Below are positions 24,246-32,678 of a DNA stretch of 64,000 nucleotides, one piece after another (the first letter of the stretch is position 1; each line of letters opens with the position of its first letter). The position numbers and the translations under genes are program-made. The notes beneath the pieces were generated by a model. The model made no database searches. It was given only the letters and a program-made list of their open reading frames with translations, and was not told where the DNA came from. This DNA is from JACJYC01 sp964558465. Lineage in GTDB: Bacteria > Bacteroidota > Bacteroidia > Chitinophagales > Saprospiraceae. The stretch spans positions 1 to 64,000 of the forward strand of contig CAZLEF010000014.1 of the NCBI GenBank assembly GCA_964558465.1. Reading direction: 5' to 3'.

Positions 24246-25982
24246 TTAGGGTTTAAATTTTTCGTAAGCCGAAATGGCCCTTGCCAGGTCAAAATCTTTA
24301 TTTTGGTCGTCGCCTTTTCCGTCTGTTTTGCCGGCGAAATAATCCGGGAAACGCTCTAATGCTGCGATCAGGGCATTGGGCGCTGATTTGCCCAGGCCGC
24401 AGCGGCTTGTTTTTTTCAGGATATTTCCCCATTCGGATATTTCCCTGAAGTCTTCCTCATAAGCCAGACCCCGCTCAATTTTTTCAAGTTTGCGGCGCAG
24501 GATAAAATTCCCGGCCCGGCAGGGTGTACATACGCCGCAGGATTCGTGTTTAAAAAAGTCGATGAAATTGGTGAGGATCTTAAGGATATCCCTTTCCGGA
24601 TTAAAGATCATTACCGACCCGCCACAGGCAAGGTCCTGCGGCGCGATCCTTCGATCCTTTTCTTTGGCTGAGATACAAATGCCGGAAGGGCCGCTCACCT
24701 GTATAAAATGCGGGTTTTCGGCATGGCATAGCTCAAGCAACCTGCCAACCGGCGTTCCCCATTCAATTTCGTAGATGCCGGGCAGCCGGCAGTCGCCGGA
24801 CACACTCAGGACCTTTGTTCCCGGCGAATCCGGGGTTCCGGATTCCAGCATTTTACCGGGCCCCAGTTCGATCACCCTGGCAGCAGCGCAGAAAGTTTCC
24901 ACATTGTTCACTACGGTCGGGCAGCCCAGAAAACCTTTTTCCGTGGGGAAAAACTGTTTGGTCCGGGGTTCGCCGCGTTTTCCTTCCATAGAGTTGAGCA
25001 AAGCAGTTTCCTCGCCGCAGACGTAAGCGCCGGCGCCCAACTGAACGCGGATATCAAAGCTGAAACCATTGATCCCGGCAATGTCTTCTCCCAGCAAACC
25101 CAATTGATGGAACTGTTCGATCGTTTTTTCCAATTTCGGTTTGAGCCATGTATATTCAGCCCGAAGATAAATGATACCCTGTTCGGCGCCCACTGCGTAT
25201 CCGGCAGTGATCATACCCTCCAGCATCAACCCTGTCAGGGTTTTCATCAGGACGCGGTCTTTGAATGTGCCGGGTTCGCCCTCATCGGCATTGCAAACGA
25301 TATATTTGGGAGAAGCCGGCTGGCGGGCGCAAAATTCCCATTTTGATCCGGTGGGGAAAAAAGCGCCGCCCCTGCCCAGCAATTTAGCCTGTTTGACCAG
25401 GTCAATCACTTCTGTGGGCGTATGTCGGGCGAGCCGGGAAACCGTTGATCCGGGTTGATAAGGCCGGAAAAAAACAGCTTTGCCGTTTTCAGGAATGTAC
25501 CGGATATGATCCGGAACTTCATCCGCCAGGGTTTCTGCCGGGACACCCTGCTTCAATTGTGCAATGATATTTTTAACCTTCAGCGTGTTGAGGTTGGTAA
25601 ACGGCTGAAAATTGATCAGGGCAGCGGGTTCCTGGTCGCTCAACCCAATACAAGGGGTTTCGTACAGGCCAAAAATACCGCTGGGGTCCACGGCATTCCA
25701 GGCAGCCCCGGTCGCCGCTTCAAATGCCGCCTTCACCCGTTCATATCCCTTGAATTCAGACACGATGCTGTTATTCAGGTATATGGTATACCGGCCCGCC
25801 GGTTTGCGATGAAAAAAATGATAAAAAGAAATGACGCCCTCTATTTCGATTTCCGAAATGCCCAATGCCGTTGCGAGGGAAAACACGTCCTCATCCCGGA
25901 TATGCCGGTTGATGTTTTGGAGTGTCCAGAGTTGATCCAATAATTGGACGCTGACAGGTATGGTAGCGGTTGATAAAGGCAT
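24246..25982 (-). CDS. hoxF: NAD-linked hydrogenase diaphorase subunit HoxF with N-terminal NuoE-like domain
   Basis: A 578-residue subunit that binds FMN and NAD(H). Residues 1-about 125 are a NuoE/HoxE-like thioredoxin fold, with its [2Fe-2S] site degenerate: only Cys111 is visible where the family has four cysteines. Residues about 170-575 are the 51-kDa-type module, with G-R-G-G-A-F-F-P-T-G (203-212; usually G-R-G-G-A-G-F-P-T-G), G-A-G-A-Y-V-C-G-E-E-T-A for FMN, and the [4Fe-4S] ligands Cys482, Cys485, Cys488 and Cys528. It is the first gene of the hydrogenase operon on the minus strand, divergent from the flavoprotein gene at 26133. The enzyme couples NAD+ reduction to H2 oxidation, or the reverse. 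Confidence 0.92.
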   Translation of the reverse strand: MPLSTATIPVSVQLLDQLWTLQNINRHIRDEDVFSLATALGISEIEIEGVISFYHFFHRKPAGRYTIYLNNSIVSEFKGYERVKAAFEAATGAAWNAVDPSGIFGLYETPCIGLSDQEPAALINFQPFTNLNTLKVKNIIAQLKQGVPAETLADEVPDHIRYIPENGKAVFFRPYQPGSTVSRLARHTPTEVIDLVKQAKLLGRGGAFFPTGSKWEFCARQPASPKYIVCNADEGEPGTFKDRVLMKTLTGLMLEGMITAGYAVGAEQGIIYLRAEYTWLKPKLEKTIEQFHQLGLLGEDIAGINGFSFDIRVQLGAGAYVCGEETALLNSMEGKRGEPRTKQFFPTEKGFLGCPTVVNNVETFCAAARVIELGPGKMLESGTPDSPGTKVLSVSGDCRLPGIYEIEWGTPVGRLLELCHAENPHFIQVSGPSGICISAKEKDRRIAPQDLACGGSVMIFNPERDILKILTNFIDFFKHESCGVCTPCRAGNFILRRKLEKIERGLAYEEDFREISEWGNILKKTSRCGLGKSAPNALIAALERFPDYFAGKTDGKGDDQNKDFDLARAISAYEKFKP

Positions 25983-26132
25983 AATATCTACCTATTGTGC
26001 CACCAAGTTAGCCTGTGCAGCCATTTGTGAAGGAGATAAAAATCAATTCCCTTGCTGATTATCGTCATAATCCCCGCCACCGGATCCTTCTACCTTTATC
26101 CCTGCTTGGTTTCATTCATCCAAACCATAAAT
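25983..26132. promoter_or_regulatory. divergent regulatory spacer between hoxF and the gltD-like gene
   Basis: 150 bases separate two divergent transcription units of redox metabolism. TACCTTTA at 26091-26098 is a plausible -7 element for the rightward unit. No clear FNR or Crp palindrome and no matching leftward -7 element could be found by eye. Confidence 0.4.
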
Positions 26133-27770
26133 ATGTTCCGTCAAAAACCAGATCTCACCGGTCCGCCCGACTTGCAAGGGCATGAAAAAGGCACCGGCGC
26201 ACTGCGCAGCCGCCGCCCGGTCTATATGGATTTTTTACCACCGTGCAATCAGGCTTGCCCGGCAGGAGAAAACATCCAGGAATGGCTGTCTTTCGCCCAA
26301 AAGGGAGAATATGAGACAGCCTGGCAGAAACTGGTGGAAAACAATCCGTTGCCGGCAGTACACGGCCGGGTTTGTTACCATCCCTGCGAAGACGGTTGCA
26401 ACCGGTCTTTTATCGATACTCCGGTCAGCATTCATGCAGTAGAACGCTTTCTGGGGGATCTTGCTTTAGAAAAGGGGTGGAGGATCAGAATAGATAAAAA
26501 GGCAGCCTCAGGCAAAAAGGTTCTGGTGATCGGCGCCGGCCCAAGCGGATTGTCTGCGGCTTATCACCTGACCCGGCTTGGGCATCAGGTGGAGATCCGC
26601 GAAGCGGGGCCCGTAGCCGGCGGAATGATGCATTTTGGCATTCCCGCCTACCGCCTCCCGCGCAACATCCTGGACGCGGAGATCAGACGGATTGAAGAAA
26701 TGGGGGTGAAGATCGTCCTGAACCACAAAGTGGAGGATGTATTCCAGGAAAAAACGGCCGGCAATTTTGACGCTGTTTTCATCGCAGTCGGCGCGCATAT
26801 TTCCAAAAAGATCGATATCCCCGGCAGAGACGCGGGAAAAATACTGGACGCTCTTTCCTTTTTAAAGGATGTTGAAACGGGTGAAATGCCCAAACTGGGC
26901 CGACGGGTAGCTATATACGGCGGCGGCAATACAGCCATGGATGCTGCGCGGGTAGCCAAACGACTGGGGTATGAGCCGCTTATCATTTACCGCCGGGACC
27001 GGGAACATATGCCGGCCCACGACTTTGAAGCTGACGAGGCGCTTTCAGAAGGGGTCAGGATCAATTGGCTTCGAACGATCAAAGCCATTGACGGTCCTAC
27101 AATTCAGGTAGAAGCCATGCGGGTAAACGAAAAAGGCCAGCCTGAGCCGACAGGACAGATCGAAACCCTTGAAGCCGACTCCCTTATCCTTGCCTTGGGG
27201 CAGGATACCGATACCCGGTTTTTGCGAAATATACCGGGCATTGAATTTGACTCCGGCGGAATCGTTAAGGTAGGGCCCGATATGATGACCGGAGCAGCCG
27301 GGATCTTTGCCGGCGGCGATATGGTACCCAGCGACCGTACTGTCACCATAGCCGTGGGGCACGGCAAAAAAGCCGCCCGTTTTATCGACGGCTACCTGCG
27401 CGGCCAAACCTACACGCCTCCGCCTAAACATCCCGTTGTCGGTTTTGAACGTTTGCACATCTGGTACAAAACCTTTGCCCCCAAAAAAGAACAACCGGTA
27501 TTGCCTGAGGCCGAGCGCGTTCGGGGTTTTTCAGAGGTCATGGCCGGATTAACCGAAAAAGAGGCCCGCTACGAAGCCATGCGCTGCTTGTCCTGCGGCA
27601 ACTGTTTCGAATGCGACGGTTGTTACGGGGCCTGCCCGGAAGACGCGATCATCAAACTCGGTCCGGGCAACAGGTACCTGTTCAACTATGATCTGTGCAC
27701 GGGTTGTGCGGTTTGTTTCGAGCAATGCCCTTGCCATGCGATTGAGATGGAGGCGGATAATATTGATTGA
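26133..27770 (+). CDS. GltD-like FAD/NAD(P)-dependent oxidoreductase with C-terminal ferredoxin domain
   Basis: A 545-residue cytoplasmic flavoprotein. It begins with the GltD N-terminal Fe-S domain (C-N-Q-A-C-P-A-G-E-N-I and C-Y-H-P-C-E-D-G-C-N-R), followed by an FAD Rossmann motif G-A-G-P-S-G-L near residue 131, an NAD(P) motif G-G-G-N-T-A-M-D-A-A-R near residue 264, and two C-terminal 4Fe-4S motifs (C-G-N-C-F-E-C-D-G-C and C-T-G-C-A-V-C-F-E-Q-C-P-C). The open frame goes back to a TTG at 26052, but ATG 26133 starts the conserved part. Position directly ahead of PFOR suggests electron exchange between ferredoxin and NAD(P)H, as in NfnB-type proteins, rather than glutamate synthesis; no glutamate synthase large subunit is nearby. 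Function is inferred from domains and context. Confidence 0.85.
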   Translation: MFRQKPDLTGPPDLQGHEKGTGALRSRRPVYMDFLPPCNQACPAGENIQEWLSFAQKGEYETAWQKLVENNPLPAVHGRVCYHPCEDGCNRSFIDTPVSIHAVERFLGDLALEKGWRIRIDKKAASGKKVLVIGAGPSGLSAAYHLTRLGHQVEIREAGPVAGGMMHFGIPAYRLPRNILDAEIRRIEEMGVKIVLNHKVEDVFQEKTAGNFDAVFIAVGAHISKKIDIPGRDAGKILDALSFLKDVETGEMPKLGRRVAIYGGGNTAMDAARVAKRLGYEPLIIYRRDREHMPAHDFEADEALSEGVRINWLRTIKAIDGPTIQVEAMRVNEKGQPEPTGQIETLEADSLILALGQDTDTRFLRNIPGIEFDSGGIVKVGPDMMTGAAGIFAGGDMVPSDRTVTIAVGHGKKAARFIDGYLRGQTYTPPPKHPVVGFERLHIWYKTFAPKKEQPVLPEAERVRGFSEVMAGLTEKEARYEAMRCLSCGNCFECDGCYGACPEDAIIKLGPGNRYLFNYDLCTGCAVCFEQCPCHAIEMEADNID

Positions 27771-27774
27771 TTCG

Positions 27775-27812
27775 CCACGCCGCGGCGTGGTCGATTGGTT
27801 CGATTGGTTCGA
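27775..27812. repeat. palindrome CCACGCCGCGGCGTGG within CGATTGGTT array
   Basis: 27775-27790 is a perfect 16-base palindrome of the CCACGCC/GGCGTGG family. It is followed by TCGATTGGTT words (27790-27812), the reverse complement of the word at the left end of the window, and preceded by ATTGATTGATTCG. The palindrome therefore sits inside a word array between two co-directional genes. Confidence 0.88.
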
Positions 27813-27846
27813 TTTTAACAAATAAAAAGATTTAAACTCAGATAAA

Positions 27847-30800
27847 ATGTCTGATACGACCACCCGAAAATATGCAACCCTGGACGGGAACGAGGCCACC
27901 GCCTATGTTGCCTACCGGGTCAACGAGGTTTGTGCTATTTATCCGATCACGCCTTCGTCGCCGATGGCGGAACACGCCGACGAGTGGTCGGCCAAAGGCG
28001 TGACCAACATCTGGGGCACAACGCCGGAAGTATTTGAGATGCAGAGTGAAGGAGGGGCGGCAGGGGCTGTACACGGCGCATTGCAAACCGGCGCCCTGAC
28101 CACCACGTTCACCGCTTCGCAGGGTTTGATGCTGATGTTGCCCAATATGTATAAAATTGCAGGCGAGCTGACCAGTGCAGTTTTCCATGTGGCTGCAAGG
28201 TCATTGGCCGCTCAGGGGCTTTCTATTTTTGGCGATCACAGCGATGTGATGGCGGCCAGGAGTACGGGGTTTGCCATGCTCGCCTCTGCATCCGTCCAGG
28301 AAGCGCACGATATGGCTTTGGTAGCGCAGGCGGCAACGCTTCGGTCGAGGGTGCCGTTCATGCATTTTTTTGATGGTTTTCGAACCTCGCATGAGGTCAG
28401 CAAAATAGAATTGTTACCCGAACCGGTGATCCGGGCCATGATCGATGATGAGTTGGTTTTTGCCCACCGAAAACGCGGCCTGAGCCCCGATCATCCGTTT
28501 ATCCGGGGCACCGCCCAAAACCCGGATGTCTATTTCCAGGGCCGGGAAACGGTCAACACCTATTACCAGCAGACCCCGGATATTGTGCAAAAAACACTGG
28601 ATCAATTTGCAGGCCTGACCGGGCGCCAATACAGCCTGTTCGAATATTACGGCGCGCCGGATGCAGAGCGGGTTATTATTTTGATGGGTTCCGGCGCCCA
28701 GACAGCGATCGAAACGGCTCAATATCTGGCGGAAACGGGAGAAAAAACCGGCGTTGTGCAGGTTCGGCTGTACAGACCCTTCCCAACGAACCGGTTGGTG
28801 GCGGCGCTGCCGGCTACTGTACGCAGGATCGCCGTACTCGACAGGACCAAAGAACCGGGTTCGTCGGGCGAACCGCTGTACCTGGACGTGCTGGCGGCAT
28901 TAGCCGAATCGGACAAACCCGTGCGGGCCAAGGTAGTGGGGGGACGGTATGGGCTGTCTTCCAAGGAATTTACCCCTGCTATGGTAAAAGGCATCTTCGA
29001 TGAATTGAAAAAAGATGCCCCCAAAAATCATTTCACGATCGGTATTCAGGACGACCTGACCCATACCAGCCTTGACTACGACCCGTCGTTCGTTTTGGCG
29101 GATGAAACCCTGACAGAGGCCTTGTTCTTTGGCCTCGGGGCCGATGGAACGGTTGGCGCCAACAAGAACAGCATCAAGATCATTGGGGAAAACACCGACT
29201 TGTACGCCCAGGGATATTTTGTGTACGATTCCAAAAAATCAGGCGCAAGCACGGTATCCCATTTAAGATTCGGAAAACGCCCGATCCGCCGGCCTTACCT
29301 CATCCGGGAGGCAGATTTTGCAGCCTGCCACAAGTTTAATTTCATCGAAAAGATGGAAATCCTGCCGCTGATCAAAAAAGGCGGTACGTTCCTGCTCAAC
29401 GCGCCCTATGCTCCCGGCGAGGTGTGGGATCAGCTTCCCCGGCTGGTGCAGGAACAATTCCTGAAAAAAGAACTGAAGCTATACGTCATAGACGCTACCA
29501 GCGTTGCAGGAAACACCGGGATGGGGCAACGCATTAATACAATTATGCAGACCTGTTTCTTTGCCCTGTCCGGTGTTTTGCCCAGGGATGAAGCTATTGG
29601 AAAGATCAAAAAAGCCATTGAGAAAACCTATTTCAAAAAGGGTCAGGCGGTCATCGAGCAAAATTTTAAGGCCGTCGATGAAACGCTGAGTCACCTCTAC
29701 GAAGTGCCGTTGCCCGGGAAGGCAACCAGCCGCCGGGAATTGCCACTGACCGTACCGGCAGAGGCGCCGGATTTTGTGCAGGATATCACGGCGATGATGA
29801 TGAAGGGCCACGGCGATGATTTGCCCGTCAGCATGTTGCCCATCGACGGCACTTATCCGAGCGGCACCACCCGCTGGGAAAAACGCAATATTGCCGATCT
29901 GGCGCCGGTTTGGGAACCCGACCTTTGCATTCAGTGCGGTAACTGCAGTTTTGTCTGCCCGCACAGTGTCATACGGGCCAAATTCTTCCACGAAAACCAC
30001 CTTGAAAAGGCGCCGGAAGGATTCCAGTCAGCTCCGATCAATGCGCGGGGTTTTCCCGAAACGCGATATAGCCTTCAGGTTTATCTGGAAGACTGTACGG
30101 GGTGTACCCTTTGTACGGAGGTTTGCCCGGCCGTCAGTCCGGTCGACCCCAAGACCAAGGCAATCAATATGCAGCCCAAACCAGCCACGCCTGAAAAAGA
30201 ACGTGAAAACATCCGGTTTTTTGAATCCCTGGCCTGGAACGACCGCTCAAAGGTGGATTTCTCCCTGGTGCGGGGCGCCCAGTTCCTGGAACCTTTGTTT
30301 GAATTTTCGGGCGCCTGCGCGGGTTGCGGCGAAACGCCTTATGTCCGGTTGTTGTCCCAATTATTCGGCGACCGGCTTATCGTGGCCAATGCGACCGGCT
30401 GTTCCTCCATTTACGGCGGCAACCTTCCGACGACCCCCTGGACCAAAAACAAGGATGGCAGGGGCCCCGCCTGGTCGAATTCGCTTTTTGAAGATAATGC
30501 CGAATTTGGTTTGGGCATGCGGGTGACGGTTGACAAACACACCGAAATTGCCCGAAACCTCCTGGCCAATATGACCGGCCTGCCGGATGCAGACCTGGTG
30601 AAGGAAATCCTGGAAGCGCCACAGGTTTATGAAACCGATATGCTGGATCAGCGCTACCGTGTTGCCAGGCTCAAGGCCCAGTTGCTGAACATGGACCAAC
30701 CGGCGGCGCAGAACCTGCTTTCGGTCGCTGACCATCTGGTGAAGCGAAGCGTCTGGTTGATCGGGGGCGACGGATGGGCATATGATATAGGTTCCGGAGG

Positions 30801-31413
30801 GCTCGACCATACCCTGGCCAGTGGTAAAAACATCAACGTTCTGGTGCTGGATACGGAAGTGTACTCCAATACCGGCGGGCAGATGTCGAAGGCGACCCCT
30901 ACTGCGGCCACTGCAAAATTTGCGGCAGCCGGAAAAAGGGTAGGCAAAAAGGATCTGGCCATGCAGGCAATTTCCTACGGCAACGTCTATGTGGCCCAGA
31001 TTGCCATGGGCGCCAATCCGCAACAGACCTTGCTGGCGATGCGGGAAGCGGAGGCTTATGAGGGCCCCTCATTGATCCTGGCGTACAGCCATTGTATAGC
31101 CCACGGGATCAACATGGAAAAAGGGCTCGACCAGCAAAACCTGGCGGTGGCTTCCGGTTACTGGCCTTTGATCCGATACAATCCGGCGTTGCGCAAAGCA
31201 GGCAAAAACCCCTTTGTGCTGGATTCTCCAAGGCCGACCATTTCGCTGAAAGATTATGCGTACAACGAATTGCGGTACCGCATTCTGGCCCGCGCCAACC
31301 CGGAAGAAGCCGAACGGCTGATGGACCTGGCTCAGGAAATTGCCGGGCTGCGCTGGAAAACCTACGAGGATATGGCGCGGTGGAAGGCCGAAGCGTTTGC
31401 GCCGGTGGGGTAA
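27847..31413 (+). CDS. nifJ: pyruvate:ferredoxin (flavodoxin) oxidoreductase
   Basis: A single 1188-residue fused PFOR, which oxidises pyruvate to acetyl-CoA and CO2 and reduces ferredoxin, or can run in reverse. Domains in order are: the pyrimidine-binding domain with Y-P-I-T-P-S-S-P-M-A-E near residue 35; the CoA-binding and gamma domains; two 4Fe-4S motifs (C-I-Q-C-G-N-C-S-F-V-C-P and C-T-G-C-T-L-C-T-E-V-C-P) near residues 690-760; and the TPP domain with C-A-G-C-G-E-T-P and G-G-D-G-W-A-Y-D-I-G and L-D-T-E-V-Y-S-N-T-G-G-Q. Length is normal. It lies 76 bases after the GltD-like gene and 145 bases before a DHODH-like gene, in the same direction, forming a probable redox operon. Confidence 0.96.
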   Translation: MSDTTTRKYATLDGNEATAYVAYRVNEVCAIYPITPSSPMAEHADEWSAKGVTNIWGTTPEVFEMQSEGGAAGAVHGALQTGALTTTFTASQGLMLMLPNMYKIAGELTSAVFHVAARSLAAQGLSIFGDHSDVMAARSTGFAMLASASVQEAHDMALVAQAATLRSRVPFMHFFDGFRTSHEVSKIELLPEPVIRAMIDDELVFAHRKRGLSPDHPFIRGTAQNPDVYFQGRETVNTYYQQTPDIVQKTLDQFAGLTGRQYSLFEYYGAPDAERVIILMGSGAQTAIETAQYLAETGEKTGVVQVRLYRPFPTNRLVAALPATVRRIAVLDRTKEPGSSGEPLYLDVLAALAESDKPVRAKVVGGRYGLSSKEFTPAMVKGIFDELKKDAPKNHFTIGIQDDLTHTSLDYDPSFVLADETLTEALFFGLGADGTVGANKNSIKIIGENTDLYAQGYFVYDSKKSGASTVSHLRFGKRPIRRPYLIREADFAACHKFNFIEKMEILPLIKKGGTFLLNAPYAPGEVWDQLPRLVQEQFLKKELKLYVIDATSVAGNTGMGQRINTIMQTCFFALSGVLPRDEAIGKIKKAIEKTYFKKGQAVIEQNFKAVDETLSHLYEVPLPGKATSRRELPLTVPAEAPDFVQDITAMMMKGHGDDLPVSMLPIDGTYPSGTTRWEKRNIADLAPVWEPDLCIQCGNCSFVCPHSVIRAKFFHENHLEKAPEGFQSAPINARGFPETRYSLQVYLEDCTGCTLCTEVCPAVSPVDPKTKAINMQPKPATPEKERENIRFFESLAWNDRSKVDFSLVRGAQFLEPLFEFSGACAGCGETPYVRLLSQLFGDRLIVANATGCSSIYGGNLPTTPWTKNKDGRGPAWSNSLFEDNAEFGLGMRVTVDKHTEIARNLLANMTGLPDADLVKEILEAPQVYETDMLDQRYRVARLKAQLLNMDQPAAQNLLSVADHLVKRSVWLIGGDGWAYDIGSGGLDHTLASGKNINVLVLDTEVYSNTGGQMSKATPTAATAKFAAAGKRVGKKDLAMQAISYGNVYVAQIAMGANPQQTLLAMREAEAYEGPSLILAYSHCIAHGINMEKGLDQQNLAVASGYWPLIRYNPALRKAGKNPFVLDSPRPTISLKDYAYNELRYRILARANPEEAERLMDLAQEIAGLRWKTYEDMARWKAEAFAPVG

Positions 31414-31456
31414 TACGGACGCCGGACAGGAGTTTACTGTTGCCTCGCCCGCTGTA

Positions 31457-31553
31457 GCCGCCTAAGCGGCGGAGGAGGGTTCATTGTTGTTGGTGTAACG
31501 GCAGCATAACGATTATGAACCATCATAAACCACCATAAACCATCACAAACCAA
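31457..31553. repeat. GCCGC/GCGGC hairpin plus ACCATAAACC word array
   Basis: 31457-31470 is a short hairpin (GCCGC, loop CTAA, GCGGC). 31517-31553 contains repeats of the ACCATCATAAACCACCATAAACC type, directly upstream of the DHODH-like start codon. The same word recurs at 62199-62222 upstream of guaB. Confidence 0.75.
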
Positions 31554-31558
31554 AAAAC

Positions 31559-32548
31559 ATGGATCTCCGCACAGATTATATGGGTTTAAACCTGACTTCG
31601 CCGCTTGTCGTGAGCGCGTGTTCGCTTTCCGAGGAAGTGGACAATATTGTGCAGATGGAAGATGCGGGGGCGGGGGCGGTGGTATTGTTCTCGCTGTTTG
31701 AGGAGCAGATCCGGCAGGAGGCGGCCTGGAACGAATCCATTCTGGAATCGACGAGCGGTTTTTTTGCCGAGGCGAATGGCTACTTTCCGGACCTTGAGGA
31801 TTACCATGTCGGCCCGGAGAATTACCTGGAGGTTATCCGGCAGGCGAAAGAGCGGGTAGGCATCCCGGTGATTGCTAGTCTGAACGGCATTACCAATGAA
31901 GGTTGGATCGATTATGCCCGCCTGATGGAACAAGCCGGAGCGGACGGCATTGAGATCAATGTGTTTTATGTTCCGGCGGATCTCCGGCACACGGGGCCTG
32001 AGGTAGAGCAGATCTACATCGATATTTTGCGCCATGTCAAAAACAGCGTCGGCATTCCTGTTGCCATCAAGTTGAACCCCTATTTTTCAGCGATGGGCGA
32101 TATGGCCAAGCGACTGGAAGGAGCGGGGGCTGACGCGCTGGTGTTGTTCAACCGGTTTTACCAACCGGATTTTGATATAGAGCACCTGAAGATTGTGCCC
32201 AGTCTGGAATACAGCTCAAATGTGGAGATCCGCCTGCCTTTGTTATGGATCTCCCTGTTATACGGCCGGACGACCGCATCGCTGGCTGCTACCACCGGAG
32301 TACACGGCGCCAATGAAGCGATCAAATACCTGCTTGCCGGCGCTGATGTTGCCATGACGGCATCTGCGCTTTACAAAAACGGCATACCATTTCTGCGCAC
32401 CATGACGCAGGGCCTGACCCAATGGATGGACCGGATGCAATTGCACGCTGTAAAAGATTTCAAGGGCCTGCTCAGTCAGCAACTCATTGCCGACCCTACT
32501 GCCTTTGACCGTGCCAATTACATCAAGATACTGGAGAGCAAACGGTAA
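31559..32548 (+). CDS. dihydroorotate dehydrogenase-like protein
   Basis: A 329-residue FMN-binding TIM-barrel protein of the DHODH superfamily. It starts D-L-R-T-D-Y-M-G-L-N-L-T-S-P-L-V-V-S-A, has P-V-I-A-S-L-N-G near residue 101, A-D-G-I-E-I-N near 133, I-P-V-A-I-K-L-N-P-Y near 164, and a C-terminal G-A-D-V-A-M-T-A-S-A-L. It belongs to the class annotated as DHODH-like that is found next to PFOR rather than in pyrimidine operons; the catalytic Cys or Ser loop of true PyrD enzymes is not evident. A function in pyrimidine synthesis is therefore doubtful. It sits between PFOR and PPDK, suggesting a redox role linked to ferredoxin or NAD metabolism. Confidence 0.8.
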   Translation: MDLRTDYMGLNLTSPLVVSACSLSEEVDNIVQMEDAGAGAVVLFSLFEEQIRQEAAWNESILESTSGFFAEANGYFPDLEDYHVGPENYLEVIRQAKERVGIPVIASLNGITNEGWIDYARLMEQAGADGIEINVFYVPADLRHTGPEVEQIYIDILRHVKNSVGIPVAIKLNPYFSAMGDMAKRLEGAGADALVLFNRFYQPDFDIEHLKIVPSLEYSSNVEIRLPLLWISLLYGRTTASLAATTGVHGANEAIKYLLAGADVAMTASALYKNGIPFLRTMTQGLTQWMDRMQLHAVKDFKGLLSQQLIADPTAFDRANYIKILESKR

Positions 32549-32632
32549 GCTCCTGTTGAAAATAATATCCCAAATTGATATTTATCACGCCTCAGGGTGA
32601 AAAACGTCATCCCGGCGAATTTTTTACCCGCC

Positions 32633-32640
32633 TAACTTTA
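32633..32640 (+). promoter_or_regulatory. putative -7 element before ppdK
   Basis: TAACTTTA lies 38 bases upstream of the ppdK start codon and deviates from TAnnTTTG only in the last base. No clear TTG lies 19-21 bases upstream, so this is a weak call. Confidence 0.4.
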
Positions 32641-32678
32641 TCGCGATTTTAAATACTCCAACAAAAAATCGCTGTACA

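Noticed and set aside
24246..25982. NuoE-like plus NuoF-like fusion as a novelty
   Set aside because: HoxF proteins with an N-terminal NuoE-like domain are already known in NAD-dependent hydrogenases; only the degenerate cluster site and the HoxU-HoxY fusion were kept as findings.
31559..32548. PyrD of pyrimidine synthesis
   Set aside because: The sequence is of the DHODH-like type found near PFOR, and I could not find a convincing catalytic Cys/Ser loop, so the name pyrD was not given.
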